The notes beneath the pieces are model-generated. The model worked only from the letters and a program-made list of their open reading frames with translations. It had not been told where the DNA came from and did no database searches. Shown in pieces: positions 9,501 to 17,693 of a stretch of DNA of 24,895 nt. Origin of the DNA: Russula earlei (taxonomy: Eukaryota > Basidiomycota > Agaricomycetes > Russulales > Russulaceae); the NCBI GenBank assembly GCA_025769875.1, contig JAGFNK010000701.1:1-24895 (forward strand), given 5' to 3'. Each line of letters starts with the position of its first letter. Position 1 is the first letter of the stretch. Both the position numbers and the translations under genes were made by a program.

Positions 9501-9511
9501 TTGAAAATAAA

Positions 9512-10190
9512 TTATAATACAAATAAAGATTTTTTATTATAAGGATCAGCAGAAGATGAGGCCACTAGAATAGGTGGTGGTGTGAGTCCAAAGGGACCTG
9601 GTGCAAGGGAGGTGGTGGCATCTGAGAGAGAAGGGTTCTGAGGAAGGTTCTGAGGGAGGGAGGTTTGAGATAATGGTTCCCCAAGGGCACATGTGCATGC
9701 ATTTTTGGCAGCAGATGTTGCATTGGGCTTGGTGTGCTTGCCCAACCATTTGCCCCCAGCATATGGATCATTGTGAACATAGCAGCACTTTCCCTTAGCA
9801 ACACTAATGCTTTGCACTGTCAGTCCTCACATGTTAGAGAGACTAGTCCATTGTTTTGGGCCCCACTTAACACCCATACACTTGTCAATCTCTATCCACA
9901 TATGCTGATTGGGCACAATTACCTCCTTATCAGATAAGACCTTATAATCTTGAATTATATTAATTGCAGCTGCCAAACTGTATTTGGTAACCCATGCAGC
10001 CTCAATGATCTCTGCTGATTGATTAGCATCCTCAAGCCTAGATATGAGATCACATCATAATGATATGATCTCCTGTGAGAGAGATACTAGGCTCTTCGTT
10101 GGCCTGGTGGATGGGGATGGTGGGTCAGGGGATTTATTTGCACTCTCTATGGGTGTTGCAAATCAAGGCCAGGCCTTAATCATACAATGT
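9512..10190 (-). pseudogene. Degraded protein-coding sequence of unknown family
   Basis: One minus-strand frame runs from about 10190 to 9512 with protein-like composition, broken by only a few stops. It includes TPIESANKSPDPPSPSTRP, LISRLEDANQSAEIIEAAW, DYKVLSDKEVIVPNQHMW, IDKCMGVKWGPKQWTSLSNM, then SVAKGKCCYVHNDPYAGGKW and a Cys/Pro/Ser-rich tail ending in PYNKKSLFVL. The stops I read in the frame (near 10160, 10060 and 9830) are all TGA, as expected if CGA codons decayed by C-to-T change. The Cys/His-containing segment could be a small zinc-binding region, but I do not recognise the family. It could be a host gene relic or part of a DNA transposon. Confidence 0.4.
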
Positions 10191-10375
10191 CTTGTTGAAA
10201 CTCAACAGAGTCCTTTTCTTTTTGTATCCTCTACCTATCTTTGTTCCCAATTATCTTCTCCATCTAAAAAAGCATACATTGTAAAGAACATTGGTTTTCA
10301 ATCCCTGTGAACTCACTAAAGCACCCTCCTTTCTATCAGGCCAACTTACCATGTGCAGGCCATATGATCATTCAG

Positions 10376-10745
10376 CCACTTGCTACTAAAACACTAAAAG
10401 GACTCCTAGACCTTTTAGACGATCTAAATGATGTTATAGAGCACCACTGACATCATAGCTGACTGAGCAACTCCACAATGACATCATATGCTCACCAAGC
10501 ACTCCACAAATGATGTCATTATGATATCATCACTCCACTGTCTCTCTAATTGTTCTGAATCATCCATATGCCTGTAGAATCTGATTGGAGCAGTCTATAG
10601 AGTCTGAGTTATTTTCTGTAGTTCGTACTTAGACCTGTAACTAGCACAGTATATAAGACCCAATGTAGTATGGCAGTCATCAGACTGTCCATTTGTGATA
10701 CTCTCATCCTTCTGGGTACTTTGTTACCGAGTGGTTTGGGGTCCG
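10376..10745 (+). repeat. LTR fragment distantly related to the TGTCA...TGACA family
   Basis: GTATATAAGACCCAATGTAG near 10648 followed by CAGACTGTCCATTTGTGATACTC and GGGTACT matches, with changes, the TATA/R region of the LTRs at 797-1718 and 2044-3005. Upstream lie four near-palindromic TGACATCA-like motifs (10448-10530). Boundaries and target duplication could not be found, so this is probably a truncated or highly diverged copy. Confidence 0.55.
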
Positions 10746-10799
10746 GAAGATGCCAGAACACCTGAACTATGGACTGCACTGTTTGCATCATGCGTGCAT

Positions 10800-11466
10800 C
10801 AGATCTTGATCATTTATGTTCATTAATATTGCATTCGGAACACATTGATTGTATCTTTCTGAAGATGTATTGAAGAGGCAATGAGTAGCATTGCTTCTGT
10901 TCCAGATGTTCCTATACTGCCACATATGTTGCTTCCTTGATTAGGAAAGTACTTATGACACCGAGATTGCTACTAGGGAAGCACTTAATGCTTCCAGCAC
11001 CAAGATCATTTACATAGAAGCAACCTCACTTCTATAAGCTGTTTCTTGCTTCTATAGCACCAACCAGTACTACAGTAGCATAAACCTTATCCCTGTAGGG
11101 CTATATAAAGCCCCCAGTCTGTAGCAGTTGAGCCCTAAGCTCAACTTAGTTTGCCAATCCCAAACAGTTGACTCCTACCCCATCTGCAGAGCCCCTCTTA
11201 TCTTGTTGCCATACTCTAGAATGATCTAATACTCCTTCCCCTCCATGAGTATTGCTTGCTTGACTTAAGCATATCTGCATTGGTAGGACACGTTCATAGA
11301 CACAACCATTGATCTTATTTAAGGCACTTTGGAGCCTTAACAGTACTCCCCCATGACCACTTAGTCTAAAGTCTCCCTTGTCTTCAAGGTACTCTTCAAT
11401 GACTGCCTTGTATAAAGCCCCTTCGCTATATTGGCCTCTAACCTTTGCCTTTGCCTTCTGTAACAC
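10800..11466 (-). other. Probable LTR-retroelement relic (LTR plus 3' end of a coding region)
   Basis: The minus strand encodes YVLQKAKAKVRGQY and continues to EDKGDFRLSGHGG, then reads CATGGGGGAGTAC directly before TGTTAAGGCTCC. That arrangement (end of a frame, G-rich PPT-like tract, TGTT) is how a 3' LTR begins. A candidate LTR would run leftward from 11342; the palindromic CTATATAAAG at about 11101 could be its TATA box on either strand. The far end could not be fixed and no target duplication was found. I do not recognise the coding fragment. Confidence 0.3.
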
Positions 11467-11575
11467 ATACCAGTCCCCATCAGGTACCTTCTAGTCGTTT
11501 GGCTCGTTCTCTTGTTCAATGCTGTTTATACCATGTACCATCTGTTCTGACTCTTGCCCATCTGCTTCTGAGTCC
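11467..11575. other. No gene recognised
   Basis: Short spacer between the retroelement relic and the SWIM-containing transposase relic. Minus-strand codons appear open in part but show no motif. Confidence 0.3.
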
Positions 11576-12890
11576 TTAATGATCAGCAGTATGTGTCTTG
11601 ACAATGGTAGCTTTTAAGATGCTCTCTTCAGGACAGAGGTAGAGAAAGTAGATTGCTACAATGTGTTTGCAGAATCTAATCTGCAGATAATCTGTGCAAT
11701 CACAAGTTGATTTCATCAGATCAAATGAGTAAAACTTGCTGGAATGGGATTGTGAAGAGATGTAAAAGCAGATCTCATTGAATTGTAAGATCAAATCTTA
11801 TAATATGCTCTTAGCAAAAGCGAAAAGTTTCTGATGCCTGTCAGCCACCAGGTCCTGACCATTGAGCCTGACTTTCTAACATTTGTGCCTGTTTTGGTAA
11901 TATGGCACTATTCAATGCACTAGCACAAATAAGATTTGATCAATTTGCTAATTGTGCTTGCCATCAAGCCAGCATGATTTGAGGACATGATAATATCTAA
12001 AAAATGATTAAGTCATCTTATCTTTAGATCAGTTGGAACACATATACTTTGATAAACATATTGGTGTTCTCTTCCTCAAAGATATGCAAATTTTTCCAGA
12101 AAACCATGGACTACATATGCACCATAGGCATCCATTTACACCCAAGGTAGTTCATAAAACTTTGTGGGACCTGAGGATCAGTGAAGAATCTCCTCCTAGA
12201 TTTACAGAAAGTTGGCCTGATCATCTATCTGTACCCATCTCTTGATCTTGTCCCACAGATCAGGAAATTCAGTTATATAAAAGTGTGATCACACTGTGTG
12301 CAACATGCACCACTTGCAAAGCTATATCCAACTTCCTGGATAGGTAATCTTGAGGGTGGCAATCATGCAGCATCATGATCTATCATAATAATAGATGGCC
12401 AGATAGCTGGACTGGCATCTCTGACCCAATGGACAAAAAAGAATATTATGTCCATTGTTCCAAGAAAACCAGCATCTAGGCAACAGGCACACCTATCTGG
12501 AAAAGGTAAGCATGCTAAATATTGAGTAAATATTATGTACACACTATGTCTACAGTGATCCCATACAATTATGGTAAATAATAAGAAGTCTGGATATTAA
12601 GTAATATTATGAGTTGCATTAATATCAATGAAGCTGTTCCTGAGGTGGCAAAATGCCTCTATTTGGAAATGGGTCTAGATGCATAACATATATGCATCCT
12701 CCTACAGATTTGACTGAGATGGGGCACTATGGAGCCTGTCTTTATAAAACACATTTGTATTTTTATCTCTCAATCTATTCAACCAGAGCCTGATGAAGAT
12801 AGCATCCTCTGGATACAGCCTAATACTGTCATCTTCAATTTTCTAGACTATGTGGCTCACATCCCAAAGTGAGATGAATTGGTCTTGGCT
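11576..12890 (-). pseudogene. MULE-type transposase relic with SWIM zinc finger
   Basis: Minus-strand fragments in several frames match the layout of fungal MULE transposases. From 5' to 3' they are an N-terminal segment with IRLYPEDAIFIRLWLNRLRD and VFYKDRLHSAP (about 12840-12730); a DDE-core piece WPSIIMIDHDAA (about 12400), equivalent to the usual M-T-D-x-x-x-A segment; and then FPDLWDKIKRWVQ (about 12250) and MVFWKNLHIFEE. The C-terminal frame at 11576-11794 is open and has a SWIM zinc finger, CDCTDYLQIRFCKH (C31, C33, C42, H44: CxCx8CxH). Stops and frameshifts occur between these blocks, so no product is made. Terminal inverted repeats were not found. Family assignment rests on motif recall, not alignment. 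Confidence 0.75.
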
Positions 12891-13795
12891 ATAATCAGAT
12901 GATGAATTGTAAATATTGTGTACGTTTCAATTTATTAGGTTAGCAATTAAAAATAAATTTAATGCACACTTACTATTTCTCATGGATCAACCTTCCCTGA
13001 CAATAAGGATCTAATTTTATGTTCATGCTTGCTTATATATTATCTGAGAATGATGCTTTAAATAGGATTCTGGTACTTGAAATAAGAATTTAAACCTTGT
13101 ATGAGGTGCTCATATTGACTGAAAGAAAAGCACTTAAGACATTATGATTCTTCCTTATTGGAGAAGTATAATAAGAAGGATACAATAGTATCTTTTACTA
13201 AAAGTAGGAGATGTATTTAACAAGTGTTACTAGGTGGAGTTTTTAGTTTAGTTTGGTTACTGTCTATAAGGTGGTAAGTGTGTCTTTTGAAGTTTGTACC
13301 TAACTGGTGGATGCACAAGTACTTCCTTCAGCCAAAGGGGGCATTATGAGTTCTACCAGTCAGTAGAGAGTAGTTTCTTTTGCCTTTAATCTTAAAACTC
13401 TATAATATAGTTTCTTTAAGAGTACTTAAAGATGTGATTTAGGAGTCTGTGCTGAACCCTGACTAGTGCACTCTCATGGGGCCTTGTAGATCAGGACAAG
13501 ATTTACTACAGTCCACAGAAGATCCGTCTCAATTGCTATATTATTGGTTATAGGCCGATGAGTGGCTTCTAAAGGAGAAAAAATACAAAGTTCAGATGAT
13601 AACTTGCAGTGGCAAGAGCCTTTTGAGAGGCTTTTTAGTTCATCCTCATACTGATTATTTTATAATCAGCTTCTTCCTGGTGATACACCAATTATTTTTA
13701 TGCTTTTTGTAGTACTTTTTTCATTTATACTTTTTTTGGCTTAATACTATAGTTAGATTTGTTTGTTTGTTTTATAATTTTTATAAAGAGATCTG
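12891..13795. other. No gene; A+T-rich, probably includes the 3' region of the Penelope-like element
   Basis: No frame or repeat could be supported. The part just below 13796 follows the exonuclease stop on the minus strand and is probably its 3' untranslated region, but the 3' end of the element could not be placed. No TTAGGG-type telomere repeats are present here. Confidence 0.4.
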
Positions 13796-14845
13796 CTAGC
13801 TGATTTGTGACAAGTTTCTTTTGAGACTTGAAGTGGGAGTTGGGTATAAAAGATGTGCATAGTGCTTATGCTCAGGATTAACATCAATTATTTTTAATTT
13901 ATTAAATTTGTACCAGATATTATTTGGTGAGTTAAAGAGATCTAATAAGTCAGTTTCATTTGGTGAGAGCTCATGTCTTTCAAAGAGCTGATTTAAAAGG
14001 TCCATACAGTAAGAGGCATCAGCCACTGCATCATGGAGCTTTAGATTTATAGGTATATTATATGCTCTTAGAGCATCTGCTAGAGTTTGTTTCTTATTTC
14101 TCCAGCATGCTGGATATAAGTCAATTGAGAACTTATGGAGCAGTGATTGGTTATACTTAGTTAGATGTCTTTTAAGTATTGGAATATCAAAGGAGTTAAC
14201 ATTATATCCCACAATGATTGTGTCTTTCAAACAATGTGATATTTGATTAGCAGCAGTGTTAAAGTTTAAAGCAGATTTTAGTTGTTGATCACCAATATTA
14301 TTAATATGAAAAGCTTTGTTATCTTTTTGAGTATAGCCTTGATAAGGCAGTATATAATTGGACCAAGTTGAGACATAATTGAGGGTATCATATGTAGGGT
14401 CAATAATTGGTTTAATTATTGCCACTTGAAGTATGTTTGCAGTTTGAATATTAACACCATCTGTCTCAAGATCAAGAAATGCTAGTTGTGGCAAACTTTG
14501 GAGAGAATATGATGCAGCAGAAAGTTTAGGTTTCTGAATAAGGGAGTTTTTATTATTGATGCTAATTGGCTTATCAATTGGAGACTTGTCCCAAGTGATA
14601 AACTTTTTGTTATAGCAGACCTGTTGAAGTTCTGCTAGCATATTTACTTTTAGTGCATCAAAGCATCTTGAAACTTGGAATTGCAAGTACTCTAAAGGGA
14701 CCACATTTGTAGGTTGGGTAGATTCTCTTTTAAATATTTTGCATTTGCTCAACCACCAGTTGGTTAAGTTGATGAATGCTTTGTTCAAAGTGGTATGTGG
14801 CTTGAGATTTAAGCTGAATGGTGAAGTCAATGTGTTGCATAGTGT
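13796..14845 (-). CDS. DEDDh (DnaQ-like) 3'-5' exonuclease ORF next to the PLE reverse transcriptase
   Basis: The open frame runs from just after a TAG (14846-14848) to the stop at 13796. Numbering residue 1 at the TTG at 14828-14830, the exonuclease fold occupies about residues 115-290. Exo I is LAFLDLETDG (D120, E122), Exo II is GYNVNSFDIPIL (D215), and Exo III is LHDAVADA (H266, D271). All five DEDDh catalytic residues are present. Family members remove nucleotides from DNA or RNA 3' ends with two metal ions. About 115 N-terminal residues (with NLTNWWLSKCKIF) match no family I know. The first in-frame ATG is near residue 63, after which the catalytic domain is still complete. It starts 61 nt after the RT stop, in another frame, with similar A+T-rich codon use. 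It could be a second ORF of the PLE, a C-terminal domain joined by splicing or frameshift, or a captured host gene. Confidence 0.8.
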   Translation of the reverse strand, partial: TLCNTLTSPFSLNLKPHTTLNKAFINLTNWWLSKCKIFKRESTQPTNVVPLEYLQFQVSRCFDALKVNMLAELQQVCYNKKFITWDKSPIDKPISINNKNSLIQKPKLSAASYSLQSLPQLAFLDLETDGVNIQTANILQVAIIKPIIDPTYDTLNYVSTWSNYILPYQGYTQKDNKAFHINNIGDQQLKSALNFNTAANQISHCLKDTIIVGYNVNSFDIPILKRHLTKYNQSLLHKFSIDLYPACWRNKKQTLADALRAYNIPINLKLHDAVADASYCMDLLNQLFERHELSPNETDLLDLFNSPNNIWYKFNKLKIIDVNPEHKHYAHLLYPTPTSSLKRNLSQIS

Positions 14846-14906
14846 CTAAGCAGTTATGTGAGCTTATATTTTTATGTCAAGAATGAAATGGAGAAAGTAG
14901 GAAATA

Positions 14907-16355
14907 TTAAAGTCCTTTGGTCTTTCTTGCTTTAAGGCTTAAGACATGTAGTTTTGATGGCATCTTATAGCAGATGGTAACTTTTTGACTGATGTCAGGG
15001 TGGAGATTTGCTAGTTTAAGAATATTGGCAGTAAACTGATTTAGAGCAGTTCTTAGATTATAGTGTGATACTGCAGGGTTATACTCTGTTTTAAAGAGTA
15101 GAGGAGTGGGTTTGTTATTATTATTTTTATTGGCAAGTACAGTGTATTTCTGTCTATGTTTATGAGTGACTTGGCCTAGTGCTCTTTGTATAAAAGCCAA
15201 AGGATAGCCTCTTCTTTGAAGTCTAAGGGTGAAGAGGTTGACCATTGTTTTGAAATCAGCTTCAGTTGTGCAGATTCTAGCATATCTAATAGCTTCACCT
15301 TTAATAAAGCCAGTCTTTTGTGCAGCAGTATGATAAGAGTGAAATAGAAGATATGGATAAGTGTTGAGCTGCTTTTGATAAACACTGGTGGATATTTTAC
15401 CATTCTTTATAAAGATAGCAAGATCTAAAAAATTACAGTGCTTAGCTAGTGAGGACCATACAAGGTTAATAGAGGGATTGAGGTTGTTAAGCTCAGATTG
15501 TAGGTCAGTGGCCTCAGAGTTCTTTATAATAATAAAGATATCATCAATAAAGCGCTTGTAAAGCAAGAGTGATCCTGAGTTTATATATTTATGGACAGTG
15601 TTCTTCTCAAGCTGGTACATGAAAATGTTACTGTAGGGAGGTATCATTGGGGATCCCATAGCAGCACCATTAGTTTGCTGGTATATTTTATTTTGAAAGG
15701 TTATATAACCTTTAGTAAGAACAAAGTGCATTGCTTTTATAAGAAAGTCTCTTTTATGCTGAGTTGCCCAGTCAAGTTGATGAATAAAATCATGTACAAG
15801 TTGTAGGCCAGTGTTAGTATCCATATTAGGGTAAAGTGCTTCAACATCAGCACTAGCTATTCTAGCAGTATTAGGCAGATTATTATTATTAAATTGATTA
15901 AGTTGAGTAAGAAGGTCATAAGAGTCTTTAAGGACCCATTCAGTGGCTGGCAGAAGTGGGTTAAGTTGGTTTGCCAACCATTGAGAGAGATGAAAGGTGA
16001 TCCAAGTCATGCTTGGTACAATTGGTCTTCCTTTTACAGGGTTCTTATGCACCTTTGCAGTGATATAGAATCTCATGGGTTGCCATTTAGTGTTTGGTTT
16101 TTGTAAGATCCATTTTATTTCATCAGGATCAAGACAATGTTCATAGTTTGACACCAAATTGGTAAGTTCATAGAGCAGACAGTCAATAATAGGTTTGCCA
16201 TCAATGCCATCATGATATTGTTGAGTAACATCAGCATACAAAGGAGAATGAAGATGATCTTGGCATCTTTGTATGTACCAAGACTTGGTAACAATTGCAT
16301 AACCCAAGTTTTTATCTGCTAGAATAATAAGAGTGTCTTGATGATTAAGAAGATC
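14907..16355 (-). pseudogene. Penelope-like reverse transcriptase domain, out of frame with its N-terminus
   Basis: One open minus-strand frame from 16355 to a TAA at 14907. Upstream of the first ATG it already codes LIILADKNLG, the PLE finger motif. Numbering from the ATG at 16307: RFYITAKVHKNPVKGRPIVP (about 80-98); motif A SADVEALYPNMD (D154); motif B NGAAMGSPMIPPYSNIFM (213-230); motif C KRFIDDIFII (D255, D256); then CNFLDLAIFIKNGKISTSVY (291-310), the PLE block after the palm. The C-terminal thumb ends in KMPSKLHVLSLKARKTKGL. No GIY-YIG nuclease follows. All catalytic Asp residues are present and there is no internal stop. The frame overlaps the N-terminal frame for 37 nt (16319-16355) in the -1 phase with no clear slippery heptamer, so a 1-nt loss is the simplest explanation. 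A run of Asn (NKNNNNKP) reflects an AAT repeat. Confidence 0.9.
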
Positions 16356-16583
16356 TTATATTGGGCAATATCATTATTATTGAGATTAGAGTGTATTTTA
16401 GATATGTTTGGTTTTAATGATTGTTGTAAGAGTGATAAAGTTGCTTCAATATCCCTTCTTTGGTCTAAGAAAGGTGGGTTCCATTTAGAAGGTATCCAGT
16501 ATTGAGGCACAATATTATTGTCATCATGATTTTGAAAGAGGTGTCTGAGTCTTATTGTTCTTTTAAAGGCCTTTAGACTTTGT
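16319..16583 (-). pseudogene. PLE N-terminal domain, distal part (downstream of the gypsy insertion)
   Basis: Continues the frame of the N-terminal part at 23786-24834 once the gypsy element and one GGTAT copy are ignored. Sequence: KAFKRTIRLRHLF, then VPQYWIPSKWNPPFLDQRRD and a Gln/Leu helix. The W-x-P-S-K-W...P block precedes the reverse transcriptase as in other PLEs. It ends at a TAG (16319-16321) after overlapping the RT frame. Confidence 0.85.
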
Positions 16584-16588
16584 GGTAT
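16584..16588. repeat. Target-site duplication GGTAT, left copy
   Basis: GGTAT immediately precedes the 5' LTR; the second copy is at 23781-23785. A 5-bp duplication is standard for Ty3/gypsy integrases. Confidence 0.95.
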
Positions 16589-16683
16589 TGTTGTAAACTA
16601 CCCCTTTATCGGTTCGTCCAATTATTATTCTTCTTGTTACCCTTGTCTCCGTGGTTACTGTTTCATCCCTTGATGGTGATTCC

Positions 16684-16757
16684 CTATTGTTTCATCTATT
16701 GTGTTTCACTTGTTGTGTTTCACCTATTGTGTTTCACTTATTGTGTTTCACCTATTG
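16684..16757 (+). repeat. 14-bp tandem repeat array in LTR U3
   Basis: About five imperfect copies of TATTGTGTTTCAC(C/T) in tandem, repeated identically in the 3' LTR (about 23257-23330). The diverged copy at 60-108 has a different number and spacing. Its place about 80-150 bp upstream of the TATA box suggests an upstream activating element; this is inference. Confidence 0.8.
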
Positions 16758-16832
16758 TTGAGTTACTTTTGCTATTTGTCTACCTTTATCTATTGTTCCA
16801 CTTATGGTACTGTACAGCCTTGCCACATACAG

Positions 16833-16839
16833 TATTTAA
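16833..16839 (+). promoter_or_regulatory. TATA-like box of the gypsy LTR
   Basis: TATTTAA, conserved in the 3' LTR (23406-23412) and in the diverged copy (about 179-185). It sits at a typical distance upstream of the CCCAAGCTTAGC segment proposed as the RNA start. Confidence 0.65.
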
Positions 16840-17180
16840 GCGCCTGTAGAAGCTGGGGAATGCCCCAAGCTTAGCTTTGTCCCATTTCCTGTCGCACCCT
16901 TTACCTTGTACACTCTCTCAATCACAACTTGCTTGTGCTGGCCTATACCTTGCTTGACCTGAGCACACCTCAAGGAACCCTTGTGTTCCTCTTCCTCCTC
17001 TGCCTCTCTCTCATCGTCCTCCTCTTCTGTGAAACCAGGAGATCAACTCTGTCTGTGGACTAAGTCATTATCTGACTCAGCCTTGAGACGCTAAACCATT
17101 GAACCGGTCTCCTTGAGCCGGCCCCTATTGAACCCTTGAACCAAGTAACAGGGACTTGGCCCCATTGAACCTTGAGCTGA

Positions 17181-17693
17181 CGCTCTAACGGCCGCGACGC
17201 CGTTACACAAGCTAGGCTTTCTAACTCCATTCTGGAGATCAACCTCGAGCTACCATCGAATCGTTGGATCTGCGTCCAACCTAGACCGTCCCCAGACCTC
17301 CCTGAACACGTCGTAGGAGCTGCCACTTGGGACAGCTTTCACACCTTCCTCTGTTACATCACCACTGAAAACGACGAAGAACTACCAGTCGAATTCATCA
17401 ACAACCGTTGGTTCGAATTACGACTTAGGAGAGGACAACTCTACACTCATCTAGACCTAGAACTCCTCAGAAACAGTCTTGGATTAGGCTACTGGAGAGA
17501 AAATGACCCTCTCTACGAACCACCGTCAGAATCAGAAACCTCTTCCACAGAAGGCAACCCCCCGGAACAACAAAACACCATTGAAACTCAGACACCCTTT
17601 GAATCCCCTGCACTAGAACCAGAGGACCCCCCTGAAAACCAAGAACCCATTGAAACCTTAGAACTTAACCCGCAGAACCTTCCAGAACCTGAC
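17181..17693 (+). other. ATG-free open leader in frame with gag
   Basis: The gag frame is open upstream of the first gag ATG (17694) back to a TGA in the LTR at 17178-17180, yet contains no in-frame ATG. The encoded sequence looks like real protein: SNRWICVQPRPSPDLPEHVV, WDSFHTFLCYITTENDEELP, NNRWFELRLRRGQLYTHLD, then an acidic Glu/Pro-rich stretch leading into the Ala/Gln/Pro repeats at the gag start. From the presumed RNA start to 17693 I find only one ATG (17503), out of frame. This may be an N-terminal extension of Gag made by non-AUG initiation or splicing, or an ancestral Gag start that was lost. Confidence 0.55.
17208..17219 (+). other. Candidate primer-binding site, possibly self-priming
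   Basis: The first bases after the 5' LTR, CAAGCTAGGCTT, do not start TGG and do not match tRNA 3' ends I know. They can pair with the presumed RNA 5' end AAGCTTAGCTTTG (16867-16879), with one bulged base and one G-U pair. This recalls the self-priming of Tf1/sushi-type chromoviruses. AGCT palindromes raise the chance of coincidence. Confidence 0.35.

Larger units (their letters stand above)
16589..17207 (+). repeat. Gypsy 5' LTR
   Basis: 619 bp, starting TGTTGTAAACTA and ending GACGCCGTTACA. It has a 14-bp tandem array in U3 (about 16684-16757), a TATTTAA box at 16833-16839 and a likely transcription start about 30 bp downstream, near AAGCTTAGC at 16867. Compared with the 3' LTR it shows only four base differences. 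Confidence 0.97.

Noticed and set aside
10044..10310. 88-residue plus-strand ORF
   Set aside because: It overlaps the more protein-like minus-strand frame and has no recognisable motif.
12789..12810. CTGATGA as a second hammerhead candidate
   Set aside because: No GAAA follows at a usable distance, and the site lies in the coding relic of the MULE transposase on the other strand.
13546..13592. GCCGATGAG...GGAGAAA resembling a hammerhead ribozyme core, which some Penelope-like elements carry
   Set aside because: It is on the strand opposite to the PLE, the CUGAUGA core is altered, and no convincing stem II or stem III pairing is visible.
16580..16849. Hydrophobic 89-residue plus-strand ORF in the gypsy 5' LTR (and its copy at 23207-23422)
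   Set aside because: The Leu/Phe/Val-rich translation comes from the TATTGTGTTTCAC tandem repeats. It ends before the transcription start.
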